Source: an uncultured Pseudomonadota bacterium (GTDB lineage Bacteria > Pseudomonadota > Gammaproteobacteria > Steroidobacterales > Steroidobacteraceae). Taken from it: 64,000 bases of DNA. Below the pieces are notes generated by a model that saw nothing but the letters and a program-made list of their open reading frames with translations, made no database searches and was not told where the DNA came from. Made by a program: the position numbers and the translations under genes. The DNA is taken from contig CAISEB010000030.1 in NCBI GenBank assembly GCA_903884235.1, positions 98,500-162,499 on the forward strand, given 5' to 3'. Shown piece by piece: positions 43,327 through 53,239 of this stretch (the first letter of the stretch is position 1; each line of letters begins with the position of its first letter).

Positions 43327-44718
43327 ATGCTGCCGGTCATCGCAATCGTCGGGCGCCCGAACGTCGGCAAGTCGACGCTCTTCAACGTCCTCACCGGCAC
43401 GCGTGACGCGCTCGTCGCGGACCTGCCCGGGCTGACGCGCGACCGGCAGTACGGCTACGGCCGGCGCGGTGGCCGCTACATCGTCGTCGACACCGGCGGG
43501 CTCGTCCGGTCGCCGTCCGGCGTCGAGGCGTTGATGGTGCAGCAGGCCGAGCGCGCCATCGCCGAGGCGGATCGGGTGCTGTTCGTCGTCGACCAGCGCT
43601 CGGGCCCGACGCCCGAGGACGCCGCGGTGGCCGCCAAGCTGCGCCGCACCGGCAAGCCCATCATCCTCGTCGCCAACAAGAGCGAGGGCGTCGAGAACGA
43701 GCTCGTCGGGCTCGAGTTCCATCGCTACGGCCTCGGCGACCCGCTGCCGGTCTCCGCCGCGCACGGCGAGGGGCTCGACGCCCTCGTGACGACGTTCCTC
43801 GCCGGACTCGTGTCCGAGGAGAACCTCGCCGCCGAGGCCGAGCTCGATCGCGACACCATCCGCATCGCGGTCGTGGGCCGCCCGAACGTCGGCAAGTCCA
43901 CGCTCATCAACCGCCTGATCGGAGAGGAACGCCTCGTCGCCTTCGACGAGCCCGGGACGACCCGGGACAGCGTGCACGTGCCGTTCGAACGCGATGGCCG
44001 GCGCTATGTGCTGATCGACACGGCTGGCGTGCGCCGCCGTTCGCGCGTCGAGGACGCGATCGAAAAGTTCAGCGTCATCAAGGCGCTGCAGGCGATCGAG
44101 GAGGCGCACGTGGTGATCGGCGTGCTCGACGGGCACGAGACGATCGCGGACCAGGACGCAACGCTGCTCGGCCATGTCGCGGAGCAGGGCCGCGCCCTGC
44201 TGCTCGCGGTCAACAAGTGGGACCACATTCCCGAGGACCAGCGGGACCACATCCGCAACCAGCTCGAACTGAAGCTGCCGTTCCTGGATTTCGCCGAGCG
44301 CCACTTCATCTCGGCGCTGCACGGCACCGGTGTCGGCCTGCTGCTCGCCGACGCGAACCGCGCCGCGCAGGCGGCGATGCGCGAGATGCCGACCCCGGAA
44401 CTCACGCGCGTGCTCGAGGCGGCACTCGAGGCGCACCAGCCGCCGCTCGTGCGGGGCCGGCGCATCAAGCTGCGCTACGCCCACCAGGGCGGGCGCAACC
44501 CGCCGGTCATCGTCATCCACGGCAACCAGGTGCAGCACGTCCCGGAGGCCTACCGGCGCTATCTCGTGAACACGTTCCGCGAAGCGTTCCGGCTGCACGG
44601 CACGCCCGTGCGCGTCGAGTTCCGAGGTGACACGAACCCGTTCGCCGGGCGCCGCAACGAGCTGTCGGACCGGCAGCGCAAGAAGCGCCGCCGGATGATC
44701 AAGCACAAGGGACGTTAG
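43327..44718 (+). CDS. der: Ribosome assembly GTPase Der (EngA)
   Basis: 463-residue GTPase with two tandem G domains, acting in 50S ribosome assembly. G1 motifs are [12 protein letters not shown] and [12 protein letters not shown]; switch/DxxG motifs DTGGL and DTAGV; NKxD-type motifs ANKSEG and VNKWDH. A KH-like domain and a basic tail ([15 protein letters not shown]) end the protein. Length is typical. The stop is TAG. It closes the hisS-yfgM-bamB-der block. Confidence 0.97.
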   Translation: MLPVIAIVGRPNVGKSTLFNVLTGTRDALVADLPGLTRDRQYGYGRRGGRYIVVDTGGLVRSPSGVEALMVQQAERAIAEADRVLFVVDQRSGPTPEDAAVAAKLRRTGKPIILVANKSEGVENELVGLEFHRYGLGDPLPVSAAHGEGLDALVTTFLAGLVSEENLAAEAELDRDTIRIAVVGRPNVGKSTLINRLIGEERLVAFDEPGTTRDSVHVPFERDGRRYVLIDTAGVRRRSRVEDAIEKFSVIKALQAIEEAHVVIGVLDGHETIADQDATLLGHVAEQGRALLLAVNKWDHIPEDQRDHIRNQLELKLPFLDFAERHFISALHGTGVGLLLADANRAAQAAMREMPTPELTRVLEAALEAHQPPLVRGRRIKLRYAHQGGRNPPVIVIHGNQVQHVPEAYRRYLVNTFREAFRLHGTPVRVEFRGDTNPFAGRRNELSDRQRKKRRRMIKHKGR

Positions 44719-44732
44719 AAGGGGTCGCGAGC

Positions 44733-45428
44733 GTGCGCCTGATGGTGGTCGAGGACGATCGCGAGGCGGCAACGCTGCTCGAGGACGGCCTCGTCGCGTC
44801 GGGCCACGAGGTGATTGCGCTGGCGTCCGCGGAAGACGCGCTCGAGCGTCTCGATCAGGTCGCGGTGGACGCGATGATCGTCGACCGCATGCTGCCCGGG
44901 CTCGATGGCCTCGCCCTGATCGCCTCGCTGCGCGCCCGCGGGCTGCGCCTGCCGGTGCTGATCCTGAGCGCCCTCGGCCAGGTCGACGACCGCGTCGCCG
45001 GGCTGCGTGCCGGTGGCGACGACTACCTCGTCAAGCCATACCACCTCAGCGAACTCCTTGCCCGGATCGACGCGCTGTGTCGTCGCGTCGCGGACGGGGC
45101 GTTCAGCCCGCGGCTCGCCGTCGCCGATCTCGAGATCGACCTCGTGACGCGCGAGGCGCGCCGCGGCGGGCGGAGCATCGAGCTGACGCCGCGGGAGTTC
45201 CGGCTGCTCGAGTGCCTGATGCGCGCAGCCGGCCAGGTGGTCACGCGGCGCATGCTGCTCGAGCAGGTCTGGGGCTACCACTTCGACCCGCAGACCAACG
45301 TCATCGACGTGCACGTCAGCCGCCTGCGGCAGGCGATCGGCGATGACAAGCACGCACCGCTGCTGACGACGGTGCGCGGCACGGGCTACGTCATCGCGCC
45401 ACCGGTCGGCGGCCGTGAACCTCACTAG
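44733..45428 (+). CDS. OmpR/PhoB-family response regulator
   Basis: 231 residues from GTG 44733. Receiver: acidic pair VVEDDREAA, phosphoacceptor Asp in AMIVDRMLPGLDGL, and Lys in YLVKPYHLSEL. The C-terminal winged helix (ELTPREFRLLECLMRAAGQV, NVIDVHVSRLRQAIGDD, RGTGYVIAPP) binds DNA. Overlaps by 14 bases the kinase that follows, so the two form a two-component system. The signal is unknown; the sensor is a PmrB/EnvZ-like membrane kinase. Confidence 0.94.
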   Translation: MRLMVVEDDREAATLLEDGLVASGHEVIALASAEDALERLDQVAVDAMIVDRMLPGLDGLALIASLRARGLRLPVLILSALGQVDDRVAGLRAGGDDYLVKPYHLSELLARIDALCRRVADGAFSPRLAVADLEIDLVTREARRGGRSIELTPREFRLLECLMRAAGQVVTRRMLLEQVWGYHFDPQTNVIDVHVSRLRQAIGDDKHAPLLTTVRGTGYVIAPPVGGREPH

Positions 45429-46767
45429 AACCACCGGCGCGCGCATCGCGCTGATCCTGTTCGCCTACGCGATCGCGGCGGTCGTCGGCAGCACGATCGT
45501 GTTCCTCGCCTCGCGGCCCGTCTCCGAGTCGCGCATCCGCGAGGCAATCGCGCGGGAGCGGGACGCGCTCGCGCCACTCGCCGCGCGCCTCCCCGCTGCG
45601 GCGTTCGCGGGGGTCATCACCGACCGCGGCCTCGTCGCGGCCCCGGACGGCGCCGAGTACCGGCTGGAAGCGCCGTCCGGGATCATGCTCGCCGGCCGCA
45701 TCCCGCAGGGCATCGAGACCCGCGATGCCGGGCGGGGCTGCCTGCGCTTCGACCTCGCCTCTCCCGGCGGGGCGCACGCCGGCACGCGCCACATGCTCGG
45801 GGCCGAGGTGCGCTACCCGGACGGCGCGCGGCTGATGATCGCCTACGACGTCGGCGCCGAGATCGAGGACGCGCTGCGGGTGCTGTGGCCGGTCACGCTC
45901 GCCGTCGTGCTCACCTCGCTCGCCGGGATGGTCGCCGCGCTCGGCTTCGCCAGGCGTGGCGAGCAGCAGGTGCGCGATGCCTCGGCGCTGGTGCATCGCA
46001 TCCTCGCGGGCGACCTTTCCCAGCGGCTGCCGAGCTGGCCCGGTTCCGTCTTCTCGGTGGTGGCCCAGGAGTTCAACGTCGCCCTCGACCGCATCGAGCA
46101 GCTCACCGTCGCGATGCGCACCGTGGCGGACAGCACCGCACACGACCTGCGCGGGCCGCTCAACCGGTTGCGGGCGGCGCTCGAGTACGCGCTCGTCGGC
46201 GATGCGCAGCCGGCGCGCCTGCGGGCGGCCGTCGAGCGCTCGCTCGGCGAACTCGAACGTGTCGAGACGACGCTCGAGGCGTTGCTTCGGATCGCGCTCG
46301 CCGAAGCCGGCACCGCGAGTCTCGCGCCGGTGGATCTCGCGGGCATCGTCGAGGACATCGTCGACCTGTACCGGCCGCTGGCCGAACAGAAGGGGCAGAC
46401 CCTCGATGCGCGCCTGGACGCCGGCCTCGTCCTCAACGGCAATGGCCAGCTGCTCGCCCAGGCCGTCGCGAACCTGGTCGACAATGCAATCAAGTACACG
46501 CCCCAGGGAGGTCACCTCGTGGTGCGTGCGGCGCAGGAGCGCGACGGGATTTCGCTCGTCGTCGCCGACTCGGGTCCCGGCATCGCGGTGGAGGACCGGG
46601 CCCGCGCGCTCGAGCGCTCCCGCCGCCTGCCGAGCTCGGCCGGCACGCCGGGCAGCGGGCTTGGACTTGCGCTCGTCGCGGCGGTGATGCGCCTGCACGG
46701 CGCGACGATCGAGCTCGACGACGGGCGCCCTGGGCTCGTCGTGCGCCTCTGGCTACGGCGCGGGTGA
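45415..46767 (+). CDS. Membrane sensor histidine kinase
   Basis: 450 residues from GTG 45415. Two membrane helices flank a periplasmic sensor: residues about 10-31 (LILFAYAIAAVVGSTIVFLAS) and about 158-180 (WPVTLAVVLTSLAGMVAALGFA). HAMP follows, then the H box DSTAHDLRGPLNRLR with the phosphoacceptor His. ATPase motifs are NLVDNAIKYT, VADSGPGIA and GSGLGLALVAAVMRLHG; the usual F box is weak. Partner of the upstream OmpR-type regulator. Its stop overlaps the oppositely oriented xseA stop by 15 bases. Confidence 0.93.
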   Translation: MNLTRTTGARIALILFAYAIAAVVGSTIVFLASRPVSESRIREAIARERDALAPLAARLPAAAFAGVITDRGLVAAPDGAEYRLEAPSGIMLAGRIPQGIETRDAGRGCLRFDLASPGGAHAGTRHMLGAEVRYPDGARLMIAYDVGAEIEDALRVLWPVTLAVVLTSLAGMVAALGFARRGEQQVRDASALVHRILAGDLSQRLPSWPGSVFSVVAQEFNVALDRIEQLTVAMRTVADSTAHDLRGPLNRLRAALEYALVGDAQPARLRAAVERSLGELERVETTLEALLRIALAEAGTASLAPVDLAGIVEDIVDLYRPLAEQKGQTLDARLDAGLVLNGNGQLLAQAVANLVDNAIKYTPQGGHLVVRAAQERDGISLVVADSGPGIAVEDRARALERSRRLPSSAGTPGSGLGLALVAAVMRLHGATIELDDGRPGLVVRLWLRRG

Positions 46768-47988
46768 TGGGTCCCGACGGCCGGTGACGGTCGCCAGCAG
46801 CGTGCCATCCGCGGTGCGTGCCTCGATCGCGGCGCCATCGGCGACGTCCGCGGCGGCACGCACCACGGCGCCGGCCGGGCCGGTCACAATCGCGTAGCCG
46901 CGGTCGAGGGTGGCGAGCGGGCTGACCGCGTTCAGCGTGCGCGCGGCTGCGGAGAGCCGCTGGCGCGTCGCGACGAGTTCGCGCCGAAGCGCCCGCGCCA
47001 GGCGGGATTCCAGTTCGTCGAGGCGCTGCGCGCGGGCCGCAAGGCGGGTGCGCGGATGGGTCAGGTCGAGCCTTCGCGAGAGCCAGGCGAGGCGCTCGCG
47101 ACGGGTCGACTCGCCGCGCGCCCAGGCCGCGCCCAGGCGTTCGCCGGAGCGTTCCAGCAGGCGCAGCCATTCGAGGCGATCCGGGACGACGAGTTCGGCG
47201 GCACCGGAGGGCGTCGGGGCGCGCACGTCGGCGGCGAAGTCGGCAATCGTGGTGTCCACCTCGTGGCCGACCCCGGTGATCACCGGGATGCGGCACGATC
47301 GGATCGCGCGCGCGACGACCTCCTCGTTGAAGGACCACAGGTCCTCGAGCGAGCCACCGCCGCGGGCGAGGATCAGCACGTCGGTCTCGGCGCGCGCCGA
47401 GGCGAGCCTGAGCGCGGCGGCGATATCCGCGGCGGCTCCGGTGCCCTGGACGGGAACCGGGTAGACGAGCACCGGTACCGCCGGGAAACGACGCGCCAGC
47501 ACGTGCAGGATGTCGCGGATCGCGGCGCCGGTCGGCGAGGTGACGACGCCGATGCGCCGCGGCAGGCGCGGCAGCGGGCGCTTCGCGTCGCCGTCGAACA
47601 GGCCCTCGGCGCCAAGGCGCGCCTTCAGCTCCTCGAAGCGGCGGCGCAGGGCGCCTTCGCCGGCCTCCTCGAGGTGTTCGATCAGCAGCTGGTATTCGCC
47701 CCGGGGTTCGTAGAGGCCGACCCGCGCGCGGACGAGGACGTGCATGCCGTCCCGGGGTGTCACGCGGACCCGGACGTTGGCGCCCCTGAACATGGCGCAG
47801 CGGACCTGCGCGGCCTCGTCCTTCAGCGAGAAGTACCAGTGGCCGGACGCCGGCCGGGCGAAATTGGACAGTTCCCCCTCGAGCCAGAGCGCGGGCAGGC
47901 CGGTTTCGAGCAGCAGCCGGGCCTCCCGGTTGAGCCTGGAAACCGTATAGACATCGCGTCCGGCCGCGGGTGCGGGGGGTGGGGGCAT
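46753..47988 (-). CDS. xseA: Exodeoxyribonuclease VII large subunit
   Basis: 411-residue large subunit of ExoVII, which degrades single-stranded DNA to oligonucleotides with XseB. An OB-fold N-terminus (VSRLNREARLLLETGLPALWLEGELSNFARPASGHWYFSLKD) is followed by the catalytic region with GVVTSPTGAAIRDILHVLARRFP, ILARGGGSLEDLWSFNEE and GVGHEVDTTIADFAAD. Long charged helices close the protein. Shorter than the E. coli protein (456) but complete. xseB is not in the window. Confidence 0.96.
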   Translation of the reverse strand: MPPPPAPAAGRDVYTVSRLNREARLLLETGLPALWLEGELSNFARPASGHWYFSLKDEAAQVRCAMFRGANVRVRVTPRDGMHVLVRARVGLYEPRGEYQLLIEHLEEAGEGALRRRFEELKARLGAEGLFDGDAKRPLPRLPRRIGVVTSPTGAAIRDILHVLARRFPAVPVLVYPVPVQGTGAAADIAAALRLASARAETDVLILARGGGSLEDLWSFNEEVVARAIRSCRIPVITGVGHEVDTTIADFAADVRAPTPSGAAELVVPDRLEWLRLLERSGERLGAAWARGESTRRERLAWLSRRLDLTHPRTRLAARAQRLDELESRLARALRRELVATRQRLSAAARTLNAVSPLATLDRGYAIVTGPAGAVVRAAADVADGAAIEARTADGTLLATVTGRRDPSPAP

Positions 47989-49608
<1,620 letters not shown>

Positions 49609-49609
<1 letters not shown>

Positions 49610-51216
49610 TGGTGACCCAGACCGTGGCCGCCGACATCCATGCCCATCGCATCCTCGTCCTCGACTTCGGATCGCAGTACACGCAGCTGATCGCGCGCCG
49701 GGTGCGCGAGCTCGGCGTCTACTGCGAACTGCATCCGTGGGATATGTCGGATGCCGAGATCCGTGCGTTCGCGCCGATGGGCGTCATCCTCTCGGGCGGG
49801 CCCGAGACCGTCACCGTCGAGGGCACCCCGCGCGCGCCCGCGGCCGTGTGGGAACTCGGCGTCCCGGTGCTCGGCATCTGCTACGGACTGCAGATGATGG
49901 CGCAGCAACTCGGCGGTCGCGTCGAGGCGCACGACTCCAAGGAGTTCGGCTACGCCGAGATCCGTGCCCGCGGCCATTCGGCCCTGCTGCGCGACATCGA
50001 GGACCGCGTCAACGACGAGGGCCAAGGGCTCCTTGACGTGTGGATGAGCCACGGTGACCGCGTGGTCGTCGCGCCGCCCGGCTTCAAGGTCATCGCCTCG
50101 ACCCCGGACGTGCCGATCGCCGGCCTTGCCGACGAGGAAAGACGCTTCTACGGCCTGCAGTTCCACCCCGAGGTCACGCACACGACCCAGGGCGAGCGGA
50201 TCTATTCGCGCTTCGTGCACGAGATCTGCGGCTGCGGCAACTCGTGGAACGCGGGCAACATCATCGAGGATGCAATCGAGCGCGTGCGGGCACAGGTCGG
50301 CGCCGCGAACGTCCTGCTCGGCCTGTCCGGTGGCGTCGATTCGAGCGTGGTCGCCGCGCTCCTGCACCGTGCGATCGGCGACCAGCTGACGTGCGTGTTC
50401 GTCGACCACGGCCTGCTCCGCCATCGCGAGGGCGACCAGGTCATGCAGGTGTTCGCGCAGAATCTCGGCGTCAAGGTCATCCGCGTCGACGCCGAGGCGC
50501 GCTTCCTCGGCGAGCTCCAGGGCGTGAGCGACCCCGAGGCCAAGCGCAAGATCATCGGCCGGCTTTTCGTCGAGGTGTTCGACGAGGAATCGCAGAAGGT
50601 CACCGGCGCCGCCGGCGCCCGGGTCGAATTCCTCGCGCAGGGCACGATCTATCCGGACGTCATCGAGTCCGCGGGCGCGAAGACGGGCAAGGCGCACCTG
50701 ATCAAGAGCCACCACAACGTCGGCGGGCTCCCGGCGCACATGAAGCTCAAGCTCGTCGAGCCGTTGCGCGAGCTCTTCAAGGACGAGGTGCGCAGGCTCG
50801 GCGTCGAGCTGGGTCTGCCGCGCGAGATGGTCTACCGGCACCCGTTCCCGGGACCCGGCCTCGGCGTGCGCATCCTTGGCGAGGTCACCAAGGCCGCTGC
50901 GGATACGCTCAGGCTCGCCGACCACATCTTCATCGAGGAGCTGCGGCGCGCAGGCTGGTACGACAAGACGAGCCAGGCATTTGCCGTGTTCCTGCCGGTA
51001 AACTCGGTCGGCGTCACCGGCGATGGTCGTCGCTACGCGCCGGTCATCGCGATCCGTGCGGTCGAGACGATCGATTTCATGACGGCCCGCTGGGCGCGGC
51101 TGCCCTACGACCTGCTCGAGAAGGTTAGCCTCAGGATCGTCAATGAAATCGCCGGCGTCTCGCGCGTCGTGTACGACATTTCCGGAAAGCCACCCGCGAC
51201 CATCGAGTGGGAGTGA
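49609..51216 (+). CDS. guaA: GMP synthase (glutamine-hydrolysing)
   Basis: 535-residue enzyme that aminates XMP to GMP. The N-terminal class I glutamine amidotransferase has the catalytic Cys in [15 protein letters not shown] and His/Glu in [11 protein letters not shown]. The ATP-pyrophosphatase P-loop is [14 protein letters not shown], and the C-terminal dimerisation domain ends PATIEWE, the almost invariant GuaA ending. This 3' end also forms a likely recombination site: a close copy of its last codons recurs at 62171-62196. The gene itself is complete. Confidence 0.98.
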
Positions 51217-51220
51217 CCAG
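51191..51220 (+). repeat. Left att-like core: 3' end of guaA
   Basis: The guaA terminal codons, including GAGTGGGAGTGA at 51205-51216, are repeated in the same orientation at 62185-62196. Over the 30 bases 51191-51220 compared with 62171-62200, only scattered positions differ. Several known integrases insert elements into the 3' end of guaA, so this is the probable left end of an island. Confidence 0.7.
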
Positions 51221-51281
51221 ACCAGGGCGCTTGCCTAGCTTGTCACCTATTTCAAAGGTTGAGAATAGTGAAAATGGGGGA

Positions 51282-51296
51282 AAAACTGGCAAAAAC
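51282..51296 (+). repeat. Repeat C, copy 1 (next to left core)
   Basis: AAAACTGGCAAAAAC, identical to 62544-62558; the match extends weakly on both sides (GGGG before, GGCTTCTCA / GGCTCCTCA after). It lies 65 bases inside the left core and 347 bases after the second core, so it may be an element-end or integrase arm site. Confidence 0.5.
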
Positions 51297-51318
51297 TCAG
51301 TCTGGCTTCTCAACCAAA

Positions 51319-51338
51319 TGCGCCCAGCAATGGGCGCA
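51319..51338. terminator. Hairpin downstream of guaA
   Basis: TGCGCCCA-GCAA-TGGGCGCA, a perfect 8-base stem with a 4-base loop, 102 bases after the guaA stop. No T tract follows, so it may be a weak bidirectional terminator between guaA and the convergent copper-storage gene. Confidence 0.45.
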
Positions 51339-51400
51339 CGTAGACCCGCCAGTCGTTCGCACGCGAACCGGGTGTGATCGACACGCTACGCGTCATCAAA

Positions 51401-51880
51401 TCAGGCGGCTGCAGATACCCGGTCGCAGATGTCTTTGCAGTCGTGGCAGGCTTTCTCGCAGTCCTTGCACACCGAATGCTTCTCATGTTTCTTGCACTCG
51501 GCTTCGCAGTCGCCGCAGATGCCGCTGACCACCCTGGCCAAGTCCTTCACATGCGGTGAGTCTGCGGCGGCCAATTCGCGCAGCGCCGTGCAGGCCGCGA
51601 TCGTGTCCCTGACGGTCTTCGCGCAAGCGGCGAGCTCTTTGTCTCCCTCGCCAAGCAGGGTCAGGCAGTGCGACAGGCAGGCATCTCCAGCCGTGACGCA
51701 GTGAGAGGTTGAGGCAACGAGGTCCGCGTAGCGAGAGCCTGCTCCGTGATGCTCGTGCCCCGCAGCCATCCGGTGCATATCGTGCGCACCGGCTTGCGGG
51801 TCATCTGCGGCCATGGCTATGCCCGCGACCGTGGCAAGGGTTGCCGCGGTTCCAATTCCGAGGATCTCTCTGCGATTCAT
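51401..51880 (-). CDS. Cysteine-rich four-helix-bundle copper storage/binding protein (Csp-like)
   Basis: 159 residues. The N-terminus MNRREILGIGTAATLATVAG resembles a Tat signal (RR followed by a hydrophobic stretch), so it is probably exported folded with bound metal. A His/Met-rich stretch (HDMHRMAAGHEHH) precedes a helical region with many cysteines in CxxxC spacing: HCVTAGDACLSHCLTLL, AACAKTVRDTIAACTAL, GICGDCEAECKKH, SVCKDCEKACHDCKDIC. Csp proteins line the bundle core with cysteines and hold many Cu(I) ions. It diverges from a Met-rich protein gene, suggesting a shared copper response. Confidence 0.85.
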   Translation of the reverse strand: MNRREILGIGTAATLATVAGIAMAADDPQAGAHDMHRMAAGHEHHGAGSRYADLVASTSHCVTAGDACLSHCLTLLGEGDKELAACAKTVRDTIAACTALRELAAADSPHVKDLARVVSGICGDCEAECKKHEKHSVCKDCEKACHDCKDICDRVSAAA

Positions 51881-52076
51881 TTAACGCCCCCCTCTGCGAT
51901 GGAACAGATCGCAATATGTTACGCGCGTTGGGCCCTATGTAGAACGACCCAAGGACAGAGCCACCTCTGTTTGAATTAGGCGTCCCTGGGTGTGCAGGGC
52001 GGGGGGCGTCAATTGGTACAGGCTCTACCGTGAAATCCCCGTAGTTATCAAGGCGTTTGTGAGCTAATCTAACAAT
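51881..52076. promoter_or_regulatory. Divergent promoter region of the copper genes
   Basis: 196 bases between divergent starts, with an inverted repeat ACAGAG-CCAC-CTCTGT at 51955-51970. On the minus side AGAGGGG precedes the Csp-like ATG. No clear CueR or CsoR operator was recognised. Confidence 0.4.
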
Positions 52077-52556
52077 GTGAGAAACCAGGTCGCAATCCGG
52101 TGGGCGCGAACTCCGTGGCTGGCAGCACTGCTGTCTGTCACGTTCTTTGCGCGCGCGCTGGTGCCGACGGGATTCATGCCCGGGCCCGGTGGTCTCATTC
52201 TGTGTTCCGGCTACGCTCCGATCGCGACGGGCTCGGCGGCCCATCAGATGCCACACGACATGTCCGGTATGGATATGTCGGGCATGGACATGTCTTCGAT
52301 GGATATGTCCGGCATGGCGATGCCCGGCCACCCAGGGAGCCCGAGCCACGGCGGCCATGCGCCGGATCACGAGAGCATGGGGATCTGCCCGTTCGCTGCC
52401 GCCGCCTCGACGATGTCCGCACCGCACGCGATTGCGGTCGTCGTGTTCGCGCACCTGATTCCGGCTTCCATTGCACTTCCTCCTCAGGAATTCATCCCTC
52501 GCGGCACAATCGTGCCGACGCGCCTCCCGCGCGGCCCCCCTACGCCCTACGCCTGA
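52077..52556 (+). CDS. Met-rich secreted protein (DUF2946-like), possible copper binder
   Basis: 159 residues from GTG 52077. An N-terminal hydrophobic segment (PWLAALLSVTFFARALVPTGFMPG) resembles DUF2946 family proteins of copper loci, as does the CPF in GICPFAAAAS. Residues 61-80 are four tandem copies of a DMSGM-like unit, followed by a His-rich part (HPGSPSHGGHAPDHE). Met and His runs of this kind bind Cu(I)/Cu(II) in the periplasm. Its role beyond probable metal binding is unknown. Start confirmed only by frame; no strong ribosome site. Confidence 0.7.
   Translation: MRNQVAIRWARTPWLAALLSVTFFARALVPTGFMPGPGGLILCSGYAPIATGSAAHQMPHDMSGMDMSGMDMSSMDMSGMAMPGHPGSPSHGGHAPDHESMGICPFAAAASTMSAPHAIAVVVFAHLIPASIALPPQEFIPRGTIVPTRLPRGPPTPYA
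52257..52316 (+). repeat. Four tandem 15-base units encoding DMSGM
   Basis: Units at 52257, 52272, 52287 and 52302, each 15 bases with a few third-position changes, encode D-M-S-G/S-M. They lie within the Met-rich gene and suggest repeat expansion of a copper-binding motif. Confidence 0.8.
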
Positions 52557-52566
52557 TTAGCGCGGT

Positions 52567-52586
52567 CGGGTTACCAGGGTAACCCG
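52567..52586. terminator. 20-base palindrome before tonB
   Basis: CGGGTTACC-AG-GGTAACCCG, perfect 9-base arms, between the Met-rich gene and tonB. It may be a terminator for the Met-rich gene, an operator, or the terminator of a lost minus-strand gene; no T tract is present. Confidence 0.45.
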
Positions 52587-52599
52587 TGGAATCACTGGC

Positions 52600-52638
52600 T
52601 CAGCGAAAGCTGAGGCCGATCTCGTAGGCGTACGAAAC
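52600..52638 (-). pseudogene. Possible remnant of an outer-membrane receptor 3' end
   Basis: On the minus strand these bases read V-S-Y-A-Y-E-I-G-L-S-F-R-stop, a pattern like the last beta strand of a TonB-dependent receptor. The frame enters the tonB start region, so nothing of the rest of such a gene is left. The match is short and could be chance. Confidence 0.25.
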
Positions 52639-52639
52639 C

Positions 52640-53239
52640 ATGTTTGGGCGACGTTTGTTGACGTGTGCCGGCGTATTGCTGGGACACGCGCTGGTCGTGG
52701 GTGCGTTTTGTCTGTCGCGTGTCACCGTGACCGTGCAGCAGCCGTCCGCGATCACGGTACGGCTCATTGCCGAAGAACGAAAACCTCAGGAGCGGCCAGC
52801 ACCGCCGATTGCGGTCCGATTGACTGCACCCAGCGTCACGCTGATGACGCCGGATGTGCCGCCCATTGAGGTTGTGCCGGAGCCAATCCGTCCTCCGGCG
52901 ACCGAAAGTGCGCCGGCGGTCCAGGTGGCCAGCCGCTCGACGGGACCCGAAACACTTGCCGGGCAGCTCGAGTTGCAGTGCCCCGAGCGCCATCCCCCGC
53001 GGTATCCGCCCACCTCTCGCCGCGAGCGCGAACAGGGTGAGGTACGAATGAAGGTGGAGATCGACGAGCTCGGACGCATCGAGTCCGTCGCGATTGTTGA
53101 AAGCAGCGGTTCAGCGCGCCTCGACGATGCTGCACGCGACGCGATTCGATCCTGGCGCTGTCAACCGGCAGAGCGCGAAGGCCGACCCGTCAAGGCGGTT
53201 GCGCTGCAGACGATGGCGTTTGTCCTGGAGCACCGATGA
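52640..53239 (+). CDS. tonB: TonB energy-transducing protein
   Basis: 199 residues. One N-terminal membrane helix (LLTCAGVLLGHALVVGAFCLS), a Pro-rich periplasmic spacer (PPIAVRLTAPSVTLMTPDVPPIEVVPEPIRPPA), and the C-terminal TonB domain from about residue 115 with HPPRYPPTSRREREQGEVRMKVEIDELGRI and the paired GSARLDDAARDAIRSWRCQPA block. It couples the ExbBD proton motor to a receptor; exbB and exbD are not in the window. It starts the receptor operon: its stop overlaps the next gene by 4 bases, so it is dedicated to this cassette. Confidence 0.92.
   Translation: MFGRRLLTCAGVLLGHALVVGAFCLSRVTVTVQQPSAITVRLIAEERKPQERPAPPIAVRLTAPSVTLMTPDVPPIEVVPEPIRPPATESAPAVQVASRSTGPETLAGQLELQCPERHPPRYPPTSRREREQGEVRMKVEIDELGRIESVAIVESSGSARLDDAARDAIRSWRCQPAEREGRPVKAVALQTMAFVLEHR

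Noticed and set aside
51319..51338. Strong intrinsic terminator for guaA
   Set aside because: The hairpin is perfect but has no T tract on either side and lies 102 bases from the stop; listed only as a possible weak terminator.
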